Origin: Myxocyprinus asiaticus
Lineage: Eukaryota > Chordata > Actinopteri > Cypriniformes > Catostomidae
Reading direction: 5' to 3'
DNA length: 64,000 nt
Assembly: GCF_019703515.2 (NCBI RefSeq)
Contig: NC_059393.1
Coordinates: 15,496,501 to 15,560,500, forward strand
In this document: positions 1 to 12,800 of the stretch, piece after piece
Numbering within the stretch: the stretch's first letter is position 1
Layout of the letters: the number at the start of each line of letters is the position of its first letter
Notes under the pieces: model-generated
What the model was told of the DNA's origin: nothing
Database searches by the model: none
What the model saw: the letters and a program-made list of their open reading frames with translations, nothing else
Program-made: the position numbers and the translations under genes

Positions 1-2332
1 TGAGTCGGGGGACAAAGCAGGGAAGCTTCTGGCTAGATATATAAAACAGAGAGAGTCTTTTTCTACCATTCCCTCAGTGAAATCTGCTGGTGGTGAAATA
101 TTTACCTCAGCCATTGATATTAATAATGATTTTAAAGAATTCTATCTTGATCTCTATAGTTCCACGTCTTCGTCTACTGATGAGGATATTAGAAACTTTG
201 TGGAACCATTAGAACTTCCTAAACTGACGACTGAGGAAAAAAATTATCTTGATTCTGAGATAAACTTGGAGGAGCTTGGCGAGATAATTAAGGACTGCTA
301 CAGAACTGGCTCCACTTTTGCTAGAAGTTTATATGGAATCATTAAAGAATGGAAAGCTTCTGCCAACAATGACACAAACCCGGATCAGTCTGATCCTTAA
401 AAAGAACAAAGATCCAAGCGAACCTCCAATTTCCCTGTTCCAGCTTAACATTAAAATATTGTCAAAAATTTTGGCTAACCAATTAAGTAAAGTTATGACA
501 TCTCTTATACATATAGATCAGGTGGGGTTTATTCGGGGCCTTAACTCTTCTGATAACATTAGGTGTTTCATTAATGTCATGTGGGCAGTGGTGAATGATC
601 AGTATCCGGTTGCTGCCATCTCGCTTGACGAAGAAAAGGCGTTTGATATGGTAGAATGGGATTACCTTTTTAAAATTTTGGAAATATACGGGTTCGGGAA
701 TAATTTTATTGGGTGGATTAAGTTACTTTATAGACACCTGGTAGCGGTGGTTCAAACGAATGGATTAATTTCAGATTATTTTACTCTGGATAGGGGCACC
801 CGGCAGGGTTGCCCTCTTTCCCCCTTATTGTTCTGTCTTGCCCTGGAACCATTAGCAGCCACGATAAGAAGGAAGATGATTTTCCAGGGGTGATGGTGGG
901 AGGTGTGGTGCATAAGCTTTTGCTTTACGCAGATGATATTTTATTATTTGTCTCCACCCTACTAGATCTATGCCTTGCCTCCATGGAATTATTCATTCCT
1001 TTTCTAAATTCTCAGGATACAGAGTGAATTGGTCCAAATCCGAAGCTTTGACTCTGACAGCGTACTGCCCTGTAACTACTTTTCAGCCGGTCGCCTTGCA
1101 GTAGCCCAGACAGGGCATTAAGTATTTGGGCATTTTATTCCCAGCAAATTTGTGTGATTTAGTTAGATTTAATTTTGACCCTTTAATAAAAAGGTTTTCA
1201 AGCGATGTGGACAGGTGGGCATCATTACATTTATCTATGACTGGGAAGGTTAATGTTATTAAAATTAATTGTATTCCAAAATTCAACTACCTGCTACAAT
1301 CTCTCATAGCATAGCAAAGTCTTTCATTTGGAATGGTAAATGTCCCAGATTACACTTCATTAAGTTATACAGGCCGATTGACAAAGGTGGGCTAGGCCTA
1401 CCTAAGATTTTGTTTTATTATTATGCATTCAGTCTCAGACATTTGGCTTATTGGTCACTTCCACCTGAGAGAGCCCCTCCCTGGTTTTGTATTGAACAGG
1501 AAATTATTTCCCCTATTTCGCCATTGCAAAGCCTTTCTATCAAACTAACCGGAGAAGTTAAGTTACACCCCGTTATCTCGCAATTGCACGCAATATGGAC
1601 AAAAGTGTCCAGAGTGTTTAGTTAATTTTGCTTAGAGCATATGGCTGAACCCAAAATTATGTATTAATAAGTCCCCTTTCTGCTGGACAGAGTGGATTGT
1701 GAGGGAGGTTAATATGCTCGGTGACCTATATGAGACACAAACCTATATTTGAAAATAAGGTTCAACATTTTGGGATTCCCAGGTCTCAATTCTTCAGGTA
1801 TTTACAACTGCGCCACCTGCTCTGTACTATTTTTGGGAGTAGCATACACCCCCCTAGAACAGCAGATACTCTGGGAGTGGTGATTATTGCTTTTGGAAAA
1901 GGTCATGAGGCATCAGTGTATTACTCCCTGCTAATTCAGAGTCTGGGGGATGGAGCTTCAACTTCCCTCAAGAGATTATGGGAGAAAGATTTAAACTTGG
2001 AATTGGAGGAGGGAGTGTGGGCTAGGATTAAAAAAAAATGTCAAGTCTACATCTAGAGATGCAAGGGTGCACCTTATGCAATTTCAGATTTTACATAGAT
2101 TCTGTTGCACCCCCTGTAGATTGTATAGGCTTTGTCTTAAAGAAACACCCACCTGCTGGTGATGCCAATCAGAAGATGGGGACACAACCCATGTTTTCTG
2201 TATTTTAGGCGATGGGGCAACTTGGATTAATTTAATAAAAAATGGGGCAGCTATTTAGCCTTTTTAGAAGGCTCTCGGTGAGGGGCAGTGGAGAGAGATG
2301 TGCAGATTTAAATGTGTATGATTATTATTATT

Positions 2333-2404
<72 letters not shown>

Positions 2405-2605
2405 CTGTATATATTTGTTTGTTTCTTTTTTTTTTTTTTTTTTTTTGTGTGTACTCAAGTTTTGACCACAGGGATATTTGTTGAGGGTCAGGGTGGGGTT
2501 GGGGATTGGGAGGGGGAAAGAGAATAATGGGGGTTAAAAGTTGATTCTGTGAATATATGTTTTGCTTTTCTGTTTCAATTGTGTGAATCAATAAAAAGTG
2601 TTAAT
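1..2605 (+). mobile_element. Degenerate L1/Tx1-type LINE, 3' portion (reverse transcriptase pseudogene)
   Basis: The translated pieces belong to the ORF2 protein of a fish L1/Tx1-group non-LTR retrotransposon. From base 2 there is linker sequence between endonuclease and reverse transcriptase. RT palm motifs follow: SLDEEKAFD near 621-647 (first catalytic Asp codon 627-629), the RQGCPLSPLLF motif near 800-833, and LLYADDILLF with the YADD box at 926-937. Downstream are the thumb-like region (KYLGILFPANL, 1120-1150) and a C-terminal cysteine-type motif around 2150-2200. The frame breaks several times: an apparent deletion near 300-430 removes the usual link between the first two blocks, and there are shifts near 870-890, 1020 and 1300, so no active protein is made. 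The 5' end lies outside the window. The 3' end is placed by an AATAAA at about 2590 and a short A-rich tail. Confidence 0.9.
2337..2446. repeat. (TA)n microsatellite followed by a poly(T) tract
   Basis: About 64 bases of uninterrupted TA dinucleotides (2337-2400) are followed, after a short spacer, by about 20 T residues (2427-2446). They lie in the 3' untranslated part of the LINE. Open frames across the tract (repeated Ile-Tyr) are artefacts of the repeat. Confidence 0.95.
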
Positions 2606-5567
2606 CGGAAAAAGATTGCAAATGTGGTTGGTTATGTAATGCAAACGTTAAACGTATCGCCTTACAAGTCATGCGCTATAGTAAAAGTCTTTTGATGTCA
2701 TAAGATAGCATTGTGTGAGGAACAGGGAGAAAAGTAAGTGTTTATCAACCAATAATCAGCCATTTTACTTAAATGATTTGTGTGAAAGTGAATTAAAGTC
2801 ATTGTTGTTGTATCATATCTAGTGTTTATTTCACCAGAAATCTGTTATGATACTATGAGACCAGGTTGTAGGAATGGCTAATAGTTGTCTTTGCATATTA
2901 AGCTGGGATAGGATAAAGTATTTTAATATAGAATAATTTAATATAGAATTTAATATATGATAATATATGGTAATATACTGTATAGTGCTACCTTATTTTC
3001 CTCCTTTTGTTGGCTTTTTTTGGAGAAAACAAGCATTTCATGTTCATGATTGTGGAACGTGTTGAGGTCAGAAGTGGAATATTTCAACTCAAATACTCCC
3101 ACCTTCGACTTCGTCTGGGATGCGCCATTATGCTTGGGGCTGGGGTTGATGCTTGAACAACATTTTTGACAACAAATAATTTCTCTCTGTGTTAGGTGTA
3201 GAGTTTGGCTTGGGGTTAGGGATAGTGTTAGGACTATGTTTAATAAGAATGTTGTTCCAGGACCAACAAAAGAATTTGATCTAGTAATACATCCTACTTG
3301 GCAAACTCACTGTCATGTGACTTTCTCCTACATATCTTTCCCTCACCACATCATGGTGAGTGGTGTGTATGCTGATGGTTGTGGCTTGTGTTTAACTCTC
3401 AAGTTTAGATGCCAAATTGACTGATGATCCAACATTCAGTTGTCCATGGAGAAAAGAATCTCCAAAGCCTCTACCATCCATTGACAGGGAAAAATTCTGT
3501 CTGGTTGGTCATCTTTAATTTAAAAGAGGAATATGCTCTGTCACAGGGTCAGACATGAATAGGATGTGTCAGTGCTGTCTTTTGTTTGCATTCTCATGCG
3601 AATAATTGATAGCCACTATCACAAGAGTAAAGGCCCCTTCCCTTTCTCCCTGGTTACCAGGGGTTGCTATTGATTTAGAATCATAATGACTGTACAGCCA
3701 TCTTAAATTTATTAGCTTGGCTGATATGAATTTTTGATGTTCCCAAAGGGATATTTCAGCACCTAAGATAGAGAATAGCAGGATGGAACATAGACAGGTG
3801 CTGATAGCAGTAGAGTGTGCAGTCTATCTCTTGATCTTGAGATGAAATAACAAAAAGGACTCAGGCAAAGTCATGATGCATCATTCTTTATTGACTAGTT
3901 GGAAAACTTAACATGAAAATAAATGTTTAGATTGGTTCGTCCTTCAAAGCTCAATAGATCTAGTAAAGAGATCCAGGTAAACAAAACAAACATTCAGAAA
4001 GCTCTTCATGCATTCTCTGTTTAGTTGTCTCTCCTGAGTAGTTCACTTAAAAATGAACATTCTGTCACTTTCTTTATGGGTGTGAGTAAATGATGACCAA
4101 ATTTTCATTTTTGTGTTGAACAACCCATTTAACAGAGTAATTTAAATATCAAACAGTTATTCAGATTTTATTTCTCCATGGAAATATACCTTACACAGCA
4201 ATATATTTTCTCTTTCATCGAAATATACCCAGCAATAGACATTTTTCTCATCGGTCAGCAAAGCATTACTTCAAGTCTGTAAAATACATTACAATATTTT
4301 ACCAATCTTTACATTCTCTGCTTGACACACAAAAAATATCTGTCACATCTCATTTGTTGCTTAATTTTGATCTGCTAAACAACAATATGTTGGTACATGC
4401 AAATCTATGCACAGTAACAGACAGGCTGTTTGATTGTGCATATGTCACCCAGCAGTCCCAACTATGTTTATGCCAAATCCTAGACTATTCCAATGCCTCC
4501 AATGGGACATGATTGTGCTTAAATACAACTCTACTGTATCCTCTGTACAAATGTACTGATTTGGTGGTTCCTGACATGTGGACTACTGTTAATCAAAACC
4601 AGCGACCAGGTGTGTAAACACGTGTTCCAGTTAGTTTATTGTACATATTGTATTTGACAATGTGTATTAATAAAACACATTTCAGATTTTCATTTGCGCA
4701 TTAAAGCATTTTGTTTGTTTTCATATAGTTTTGTAATAAACTTGAAAAGGTAATTTTGTCTTTTCAGTTACAGTATGTATGTACACTCAAACTGGGTGAT
4801 AAGAAATAAGTGCTTTGCAGAAATCTTATTATCTCCATGTTAACACACAGGAAGGCATTGTATTAATCATGTGAGATAGTCAGCACGTTTCATTTAGCCA
4901 GAATCAATCCATCAACAATATCAGCTTGTGTGACAATGCCCCTGCTCTCTCTTTTCTCTAGCATTGTTAATTACTTCATGCACATCACTCATTGTTCGGC
5001 TGGATAATGAAAGTCTTTTATTTCTGGCACATCAGCTGCAGCCTAAACATTACAACAGTTTTGTCCAAACTGTCTCGCACCTGTAGGCATACTACTCAAA
5101 AGCCCCTAAAATGGGCACTAGTCTTAGCAAAACCAACAGATGGTACACAAGCTTTGCTTCAGTACATCACGAGAGACTCCAATGGCCTTTTCTCTCACAT
5201 ACTACTAAGACAGACTTCCTAAAAAACTACCATTGAGTGTGATTGTGAGTCGGTTTGTGAACCTTTTTGTGTAGATGTTTGCATGCTCTAGAGATCAAAC
5301 CTAGAATGATCAATACAGAGCAGCAGCTGACATCGTTCACTTTTGCCAGGAATTCTAGATGAGGGTTCCATTCATTTAGCATCTGGTTTTATTGGATCAT
5401 TCATATTGACTTGAATGGTGCCATTTGTAGCAAGAGCCACAATAATGGCTTATGGGCAGTGGAAGTTTTACTAAATTGCTCTTTTGTTATTTTATTCCCT
5501 CAAAGGCAGTATGTGCAGTAGTCCACATCTTGGGATTCTTCTCTTGGTCATCTTCACACAAAAATAA
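2606..5567. other. Non-coding sequence downstream of CBARP; no gene recognised
   Basis: I see no exon-like coding block. The stretch is AT-rich. A small piece around 4030-4130 resembles the common fish 'gtgagtaaatgatgac' fold-back MITE family. On the minus strand an AATAAA reads at 3892-3887, followed by a GATGCATCATGACTTT-like cleavage context and a T-rich stretch, so a long CBARP 3' UTR could end here. On the plus strand AATAAA occurs at about 4669. In human, STK11 ends tail-to-tail with CBARP, so part of this could also be a 3' UTR of a gene left of the window. Both ideas are inference. Confidence 0.4.
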
Positions 5568-5569
5568 TA

Positions 5570-7104
5570 CAACCCCAATTCAGAAAAGGTTGGGACAGTA
5601 TGAAAAATGCTAATAAAAACAAAAAGGAGTGATTTGTAAATTATATTCACCCTTTGCTATATTGAAAGCACTACAACTAAACATTATATGATGTTTTGCC
5701 TTGTGAATTTCATTGTTTTTTTTTTTTTTTTTATGTGCAGTTATTTCAAATCAGATGATTGCAACACGCTCCAAAAAAGTTGGGACAGTCGAGTGTTTAC
5801 CACTGTGAAACATCACCATTTCTTCTAATAACACTTATTAAGCATTTAGGCACTGAAGACACAAGTTTGTTAAGTTTAAAAAGTGGAGTTTTTTTTCCCC
5901 TATTCATCCATTATGCAGGTCTTCAGCTGCACAATTGTACGGGGTCTTTGTTGACGTATTGTGCGCTTCATAATGTGCCACACATCCTCAATTGAAGATG
6001 TCAGGACTACAGGCAGGCCAATCTAGTACCCACACTTTCTGCTTATTCAGCCAGTATATGGTTTGAAGTTGTCCTGCTGAAAATTACGGGACATCCCTGG
6101 AAAAGACGGTGCTGTCTGGCAGTATATGCTGCTCCAAAATTGTTACATATTTGTCTGCATTAATGGTGCCCTCACAGATGTGCAAGTCACCTATGCCAAT
6201 GGCACTGACACACCCCTGGCCTATACAGACACTGGCTTTTGGACCTGACGCTGATAACAGCTTGGATGGTCCTTTTCCTCTTTGGCCCGGAGAACACGAT
6301 GGCTATGTTTTTCAAAAACTATTTGAAATGTGGACTCATCAGACCAGAAACACGATTCCGCTGTTCTACTTTCCGTCTAAGATGAGACCGAGCCCAGAGA
6401 AGTCTGCAGCCCTTCTGGACAGTGTTGATGTAGGGCTTCTGCTTTGCAGAGTAAAGTCTTAACTTGCATCTGTGGATGCAGCGGTAAATGGGGTTGACTA
6501 ATAAAGGTTTACTAAAGTAATCCCAAGCCCATGTTCATGATATCTATTACAGATGTATGATATTTTTTGAGACAGTGACATCTGAGGTATCGGAGATCGC
6601 ACGCATTCAGAAGTGGTTTTCGTCTTGCCCTTTACGCACCGAGATTTGACCAGATTCCTTTAATCTTTTAACTATATTGAGCACTGTAGAGGGTGAAATG
6701 CCCAAAATCCTTCCAATTTGTCTTTGGGGAACATTGTTCTCAAAGTGCTGGATTATTTGTTGAATCATCTGTTGGCAAATTGACAAGTCTCGAATGATCC
6801 TACTATGACACAATTGCCTCACCTGTTTAACATCTCCTGTTTCACATTGTCTTATTATTTTAACTCGTCAAATTGTTATTAGTCTTAAATTGCCCCTGTC
6901 TCAACTTTTTTGGAGCATGTTGCAATCATCTGATTTGAAATTACTGTACATAAAAAAACAAAACAATGAAATTCACATGGTAAAACATCATATAATGTGT
7001 AGTTGTAGTGCTTTCAATATGGCAAAGGGTGAATATAATTTACAAATCACTCCTTTATGTTTTTATAAGCATCTCAGCATCCCACCTCTTCAGAATTGTG
7101 GTTG
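5570..7104 (-). mobile_element. Tc1-like DNA transposon with long IR/DR ends
   Basis: The element begins CAACCCCAATTC and ends with the matching inverted sequence GAATTGTGGTTG; both ends abut TA (5568-5569 and 7105-7106), the Tc1/mariner target duplication. The terminal inverted repeats are about 225 bases long and align along most of their length. Each end holds two direct copies of a motif: an outer one near 5580-5600 (AAAAGGTTGGGACAG) and an inner one near 5770-5790 (AAAAAAGTTGGGACAG). The right end mirrors this at about 6900-6920 and 7070-7100. This is the IR/DR layout known from Sleeping Beauty-type Tc1 elements. Internal sequence on the minus strand is transposase. The element sits about 1.3 kb downstream of the CBARP stop codon. 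Confidence 0.85.
5950..6822 (-). pseudogene. Broken Tc1-family transposase
   Basis: The best preserved part is the N-terminal helix-turn-helix region (6822-6610), containing QRQIGRILGISPSTVLNIVK, a paired-like DNA-binding fold typical of Tc1 transposases. Further downstream on the same strand, around 6400-6260, there is FWSDESTFQIVFEKHSHRV, which carries the first catalytic Asp. HRVLRAKEEKDHPSCYQ follows, then IGDLHICEGTINADKYV near 6200-6120. The pieces are separated by frameshifts, internal stops and at least one deletion, and the second Asp/Glu region is largely missing. It cannot encode an active enzyme. Classification as Tc1-like is firm; the exact family name is not. Confidence 0.85.
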
Positions 7105-8406
7105 TACTAATGAACACAGAATTCAGTGAAATACATGCAAGACAAGACATGCCCTCCTCAAATTAATGAAAATGTCTCAGGATGGCACAGGCCTGATTGA
7201 ACCCTTAGAGAGGCGTATCTGTGTGTACAAAAACAAGGATACTACAATCCTTATTTTGCAGGACTGTGTTTTCTTTGTGTCTTGGCATTTGATCCAAGTA
7301 TAACATGACAATTTGGCACTATGCACTCAAAAATAGTTCACTCTATTTCTCATTCTCACAGATAAAATCAACAATGCATAACAAATGATATAATTAAATG
7401 GTGAAAAGCACAATAATAATAATAATGATACAATGGACATAAAATTACAGTCTCTCACAAAGAGGCAGTTTTAGCCATTCAGTACTTCAATTATAAAATA
7501 ATGATTTGTAATTATATAATAAAGGACACTTAATACTTTATCGAATTTGGGGAACAAGCTAACATACCTCATGTTATAGTGCAGCTAACCCCACACATAT
7601 TTCATATAATTTTACTCAGATTTCAAACACTGTGAAGCAAAAGCTATATTTGATAAGGAACTGGACCTATGCCATGGTGTTTCAGATAAATAAAGACATT
7701 AATCAACAAGGAGCATATAGAACAAAGGTAACGCTGTTGTTTTTGAATGGCGATCACATTGACAGATTGTTAATCATTTGGAACACAGGCTTTATGACAT
7801 ATATATTTTAGAGGATTAAAGAATGTTTTTTTGTTTTGGTTTTTAAATTTGATTTTACAAAATTGGACAGCAGGTCTGGCTACCCAGTAAAAACTTAAAT
7901 TCCAATAATAAATAGTATTTCAATTTACCACAACTTTAGAAAGCAAAATAACCATATCAAACTGAATGGAGGGCTATCCTGTGTGTTTTAAAATAGGTCA
8001 AATAATTCATTAACAGACATCCAGATAGGCAGCATTGCAGTATAATTCATGCACTTAGAAATATAATTAATCTTAATTATAATAGCACCCAATTTCACAG
8101 TGGATTATCTAGTGCAGAGAAAATATTGGCTGTCAAACAAGTATCTAAATGGGTGCTTTAATAACAAAGACTTGACATTTCATTTGTTAAAGACTTGGTA
8201 TGTTGAGCCATTTGAGTTATGAACCCTAATCTCCATATATTTAACTTTGGGCATGGAAGAAACGTCTCTACCACCATCTAGGACATGACAATGATTGAAA
8301 TGACCATTGCAAACCTGTTCCAGATCGAAGCTTAAAAGCAATCAAAACTTTGGAACTGTAGTTGATGTGAAGTGTCCCTGTGCGAGGAGGTGAAAGGAGC
8401 CACATG
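7105..8406 (-). other. Likely proximal 3' UTR of CBARP
   Basis: AT-rich sequence immediately downstream of the CBARP stop codon with no coding potential that I can support. A minus-strand ATTAAA at 8162-8157 is a possible early poly(A) signal. No recognisable repeat is seen here. The extent of the 3' UTR cannot be fixed without transcript data. Confidence 0.4.
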
Positions 8407-9880
8407 CTACACTGGATTGTGATCAGGCGATGTGTAGGTCACAGTCACCGCACTACACTCAGGCTGTTCCCTGGTTCTGCGGCGATCAGAGTATAGCCGT
8501 TCTTCAAGGGTAGCTGCTAGTTTGTCGCTCAGCTCTTCTGTGATTGTCTGTGGGCCGTAGCTTGTTTCAGAAAGCTGTTTTGGCAGACATTCTTCCAGAG
8601 GCTCAGGGGGTAGTGGCGCTTTTCTAGAGTTCTCCAGGCCCAATGATTGCTCCCCAGCAGTGTCAGTCATTGAAGGGGTCAGCGATGCCTCAAGAACTTC
8701 CTTTTCATTAATGGTGCAACTGCTGTCAGTGCTGAAAGATATCTTGGTGTCCTTTGCTGATGCAGGGTCAATATTAGTAGAAGTATCCTGACTAGCAGTG
8801 TCCTGTTCTGCCTTGGGTGTTTTGGGAGTGCTGGTCGCACCTTCGCTGCTCTCTTCATTGGGTGCGCTAATAATTTGTGGGAGTGTGCTGTGGTAGCTAG
8901 TCTCTAGAGGATAGTTGACAGTTTCACCACGACGGAGAGGAGTGCGGTACCGGTCAAAAGAGGACTGGAAGCGCTGGCCGGGGTCACTGTACTGCTTGGA
9001 ACGCTGCCACTGTTTGCGCAGGTGCACGTGGGAACGATGCTTGGAATGTAGCGGAGACTCCTGCAGATCGAATTGTGGATCATGCCGCAAGAACTCATGG
9101 AAAAGTGCATCTGTTTTCTCATCAATGCTGTAGTCACGCCGAGAGAGGACAGGAGGATGAGGCTGAGTGTCACGTTGAGTGAACATCTGGCCGTAGGGTG
9201 ACTGCAAAATTGTACTCTCGTCGGTTTCCACTCCATCCACGCCACCACTAGCACCTGCAGGTTCCTCTTCCAGTTCTTCATCAAAGATGTCCGTGTCAAA
9301 GCTCTCACACACCGTCCCCTTGCATCCGGAACTGAAGAATTGCCTGCGCTCCACAGCCGAACCATCTTTACTGCTACTGCTGCTTCCAAACAGCCGTAGC
9401 ACCTCAGGAGCTCGTGAAGGAGCTTCTATAGATGCATAACCACTGTCCATTTGCTGAAGCTTGCGGGTTCCTGACTCTCCGTCACTTCCCCGTTCAGAAT
9501 CTAAACTATCCTGCTTGTGTCCTTTCTCAAGAACTTTGTCTACAGGCAAGTCGGCATCCCTCTCCATCTCATCTCCAATATCCTGTGAAGGGTATTTAGG
9601 CAGCCCTCCCATCTCCATTTTACCCCCCAGAGAACATATGCTGTCTGCATCACTACGGACTGAGTCTTTGTCATTGTTGCTGCTCTGATCGGAGGAGATA
9701 TACCGCTCAAGAGAGGCACGAAGAGTCCAAATATCACGGTACAAGGTCTGAGGTTCTAAGCTGTCCTGGCAACAGCCCATTCCAAGACTCTCATCCGGAG
9801 GGGGCTTGAAGGGGAGGCTGATCACCCCCGGGCCCATTGCTCCGCTGTAGCTGGGCTCCACCATCACCTCCACCTCTAAC
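8407..9880 (-). CDS. cbarp: CBARP last coding exon (C-terminal half of the protein)
   Basis: Acceptor CTCTCTGCAG ends at 9881; the stop is at 8407-8409. Encodes residues about 391-880. Conserved islands, in order, are [91 protein letters not shown] and the C-terminus TSPDHNPV. Between them the sequence is acidic, Ser/Thr-rich and probably disordered. Another open frame on the same strand (8904-9389) and several on the plus strand are overlaps of this real exon. Confidence 0.96.
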
Positions 9881-12800
9881 CTGCAGAGAGCAGCACATTT
9901 ACAAAGTCAAAAAAACTAATGTTCTGAAACATACACTTTAAAAATTAAAAGATACTCGAAGTACCATTTGGGGTTCTTCAGCTGTCACATCAGCAGAACC
10001 TTCTGGAGATCTTGCATAGCCTTTTTCGACCGAAATTGTGATTGTTCTCGTGCCAAGCCTGTGCTCCGCTGGTTCATGACTGGGGAAATCTGGAGCCTAT
10101 CGTAAACCGGCCGCGCTTTTCCACTGACCTGAGAGCCGAACGGTGACATAACGGGTTTCTGTCTACGTGGTAGTTTCACGTGACTACCTCAAACATAAAC
10201 AAACATAGAGCGTCACAGTGTGTTTGTATACAGCTTTTACTCTTGTTTTTGAGAACATATTTAAACATAGAGATTAATACATTCCATCGTTATTACATTG
10301 CTCAGAAAGATTGCCAGAGACAACATCTATGCTAAAGACGACAGGTAATGTTGTCTATCACCAGCTAGACAACAGAAGAAGCTATCACCAGCCGACTCCA
10401 TGATAGCTTCTTCCCCCAAGCAATCAGACTTCTGAACTCTTGATCTCCCACGATCAAAATACATCAGCACTGCACTTTATTACCCTTACTCTTATATCTC
10501 ACACCGGACTGTCATAAATTATATTATTATTATTATATTATGTTCTCTCTTAACAACTGACTATCAACCGACAGCCTGAATGTCAATACAGTACAATACT
10601 GTACATTCTATATATATATATATATATATATACTTTTTTTATATATTTTTATTTTTAATTTTTATTGAATAATGTGTATCTATATAGTAAAAAAAAAAAA
10701 ACAGCGTATTGTATACTGTACAGTGTATGTTATTATTTGTATATTGTTGAGTGTAATTATGTGTATAACAGATGTTTAAATTGTGTTAATTTGATGTTAT
10801 TGTAAATTGGTACTGTCTCATCACTGTCACGACTGCTATGTTGATCGGAACTGCACCCAAGAATTTCACACACCATTGGACTTGTGTATATGGCTGTGTG
10901 ACAATAAAGTGATTTGATTTGATTTGATTGATTTAATGTAATTACATTATATTGAATAAACTATGGCTTAACTTGCTAAATTCTGTAAACTGTTACAGTG
11001 GAATCATTATTAACATTGGTGTAGCAGATGGTTGTATTTGGATTTTTGCCATAGCATATAATATTATTGATTGAGTTTTACTTAAAAGATAGCCGCGATC
11101 TTCCAAACTTAGTGAGTAGCTGGTCAAAAATCCGTAAATACCATATTGCAAGTAGAGCACTCCTTTCGTTGTGTTACCTGAATGCTTTTGATGTCTGATA
11201 ATTTTCAAGTTAAGTCAATTTTTATTTGTATAGTGCTTTTCACAACACACATCGTTTCAAAGCAGCTTTACAGAAAATCATGCATTAACAAAAATTGTAA
11301 GCTGTAAACTGTAATATCTATAAAGTCTTGTAGTTTGATTAAATATGATTTTAAATTGTGTATAAAATTAAATAAATAAATAATAATTGTATTTAGAACC
11401 CCTGTGAGCAAGCTGAAGGTGACTGTGGCAAGGAACACAAAACTCCATAAGATGTTGGTTAATGGAGAAAAATAACCTTGGGAGAAACCAGGCTCACTGT
11501 GGGGGCCAGTTCCTCTCTGGCTAACCAGCATGAATATAATGCCAATATTAATTATTTATGTGCAGTGCAGGTCATGGTTTAAGATTAGTAAACTAAGTAA
11601 GTGTTAAGGTTAAGATTAATGACTAATATCTTTGAAGTCATTACCATGGTGATGAAACATTATCCCGCCCTCTGTCCCCTGACGTAATCGGTTCCTGCAT
11701 AGAGACCAGCAAGGGGACAGTGTGGAACCAGGTTTTCGGCCCCGGAATGGCCTTTTCTGCAGTGGAAATGCACGGAACAGTTCGAGAATTCGCACTGGCC
11801 CAGGAACCCGAACCATGTCAGTGGAAAAAGGCTAGCAGACACCCTTTCAGTTCTCTGAAAAACTTACCCTTAGTTCCTACAAGAATTCTAAAGAACTCAA
11901 AGGACTGTCAACAGTTCCGTCAGTAACTTCATCATTTGGGAAAGGCTTTGAGGAGCTTGAAATATATAATTAGGTTCCTTAAGGACATACTGTAAATAGG
12001 ATAATTGAGGGTGTAGTAGAATACCATAAATATGATACCTTTTAAAGGGTGTCTGGAGGATCTCCAGAGAGTTCCCCCAGTGTGGCAGCTGAGGAACCCT
12101 AAATGGTGCCTCGAGTATCTTTTAATTTTTACAGTGATAGAAAATACCACAACATACAGTAGCATAACATCTTGTTCATCATGTTTCTGTCAGTGTGGGT
12201 CTATGTCAAATTCACACTATATTGCCAAAAGTATTCGCTCACCCATCCAAATAATTGAATTCAGGTGTTCCAATCACTTCCATGGCCACAGGTGTATAAA
12301 ATGAAGCACCTAGGCATGCAGACTGCTTCTACAAACATTTGTGAAAGAATGGGCCGCTCTCAGGAGCTCAGTGAATTCCAGCATGGTACTGTGATAGGAT
12401 GCCACCTGTGCAACAAGTCCAGTCGTGAAATTTCCTCGCTACTAAATATTCCACAGTCAACTCTCAGTGGTATTATAACAAAGTGTAAGCGATTGGGAAT
12501 GACAGCAACTTAATGACAGCCACATAAAATGACAGAGCGGGGTCAGCGGATGCTGAGGCGCATAGTGCGCAGAGGTCGCCAACTTTCTGAGTCAATCGCT
12601 ACAGACCTCCAAAGTTCATGTGGCCTTCAGATTAGCTCAAGAACAGTGCGTAGAGAGCTTCATGGAATGGGTTTCCATGGCCGAGCAGCTGCATCCAAGC
12701 CATACATCACCAAGTGCAATGCAAAGCGTCGGATGCAGTGGTGTAAAGCACGCTGCCACTGGACTCTAGAGCAGTGGAGACGCGTTCTCTGGAGTGACAA

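Noticed and set aside
2242..2591. Open frames across the TA and T tracts of the LINE
   Set aside because: They are long only because TA and T repeats contain no stop in that frame; the peptide is repeated Ile-Tyr/Lys.
8904..9389. 161-codon minus-strand frame inside the last CBARP exon
   Set aside because: It overlaps the true CBARP frame, which carries the conserved family blocks; this frame shows none.
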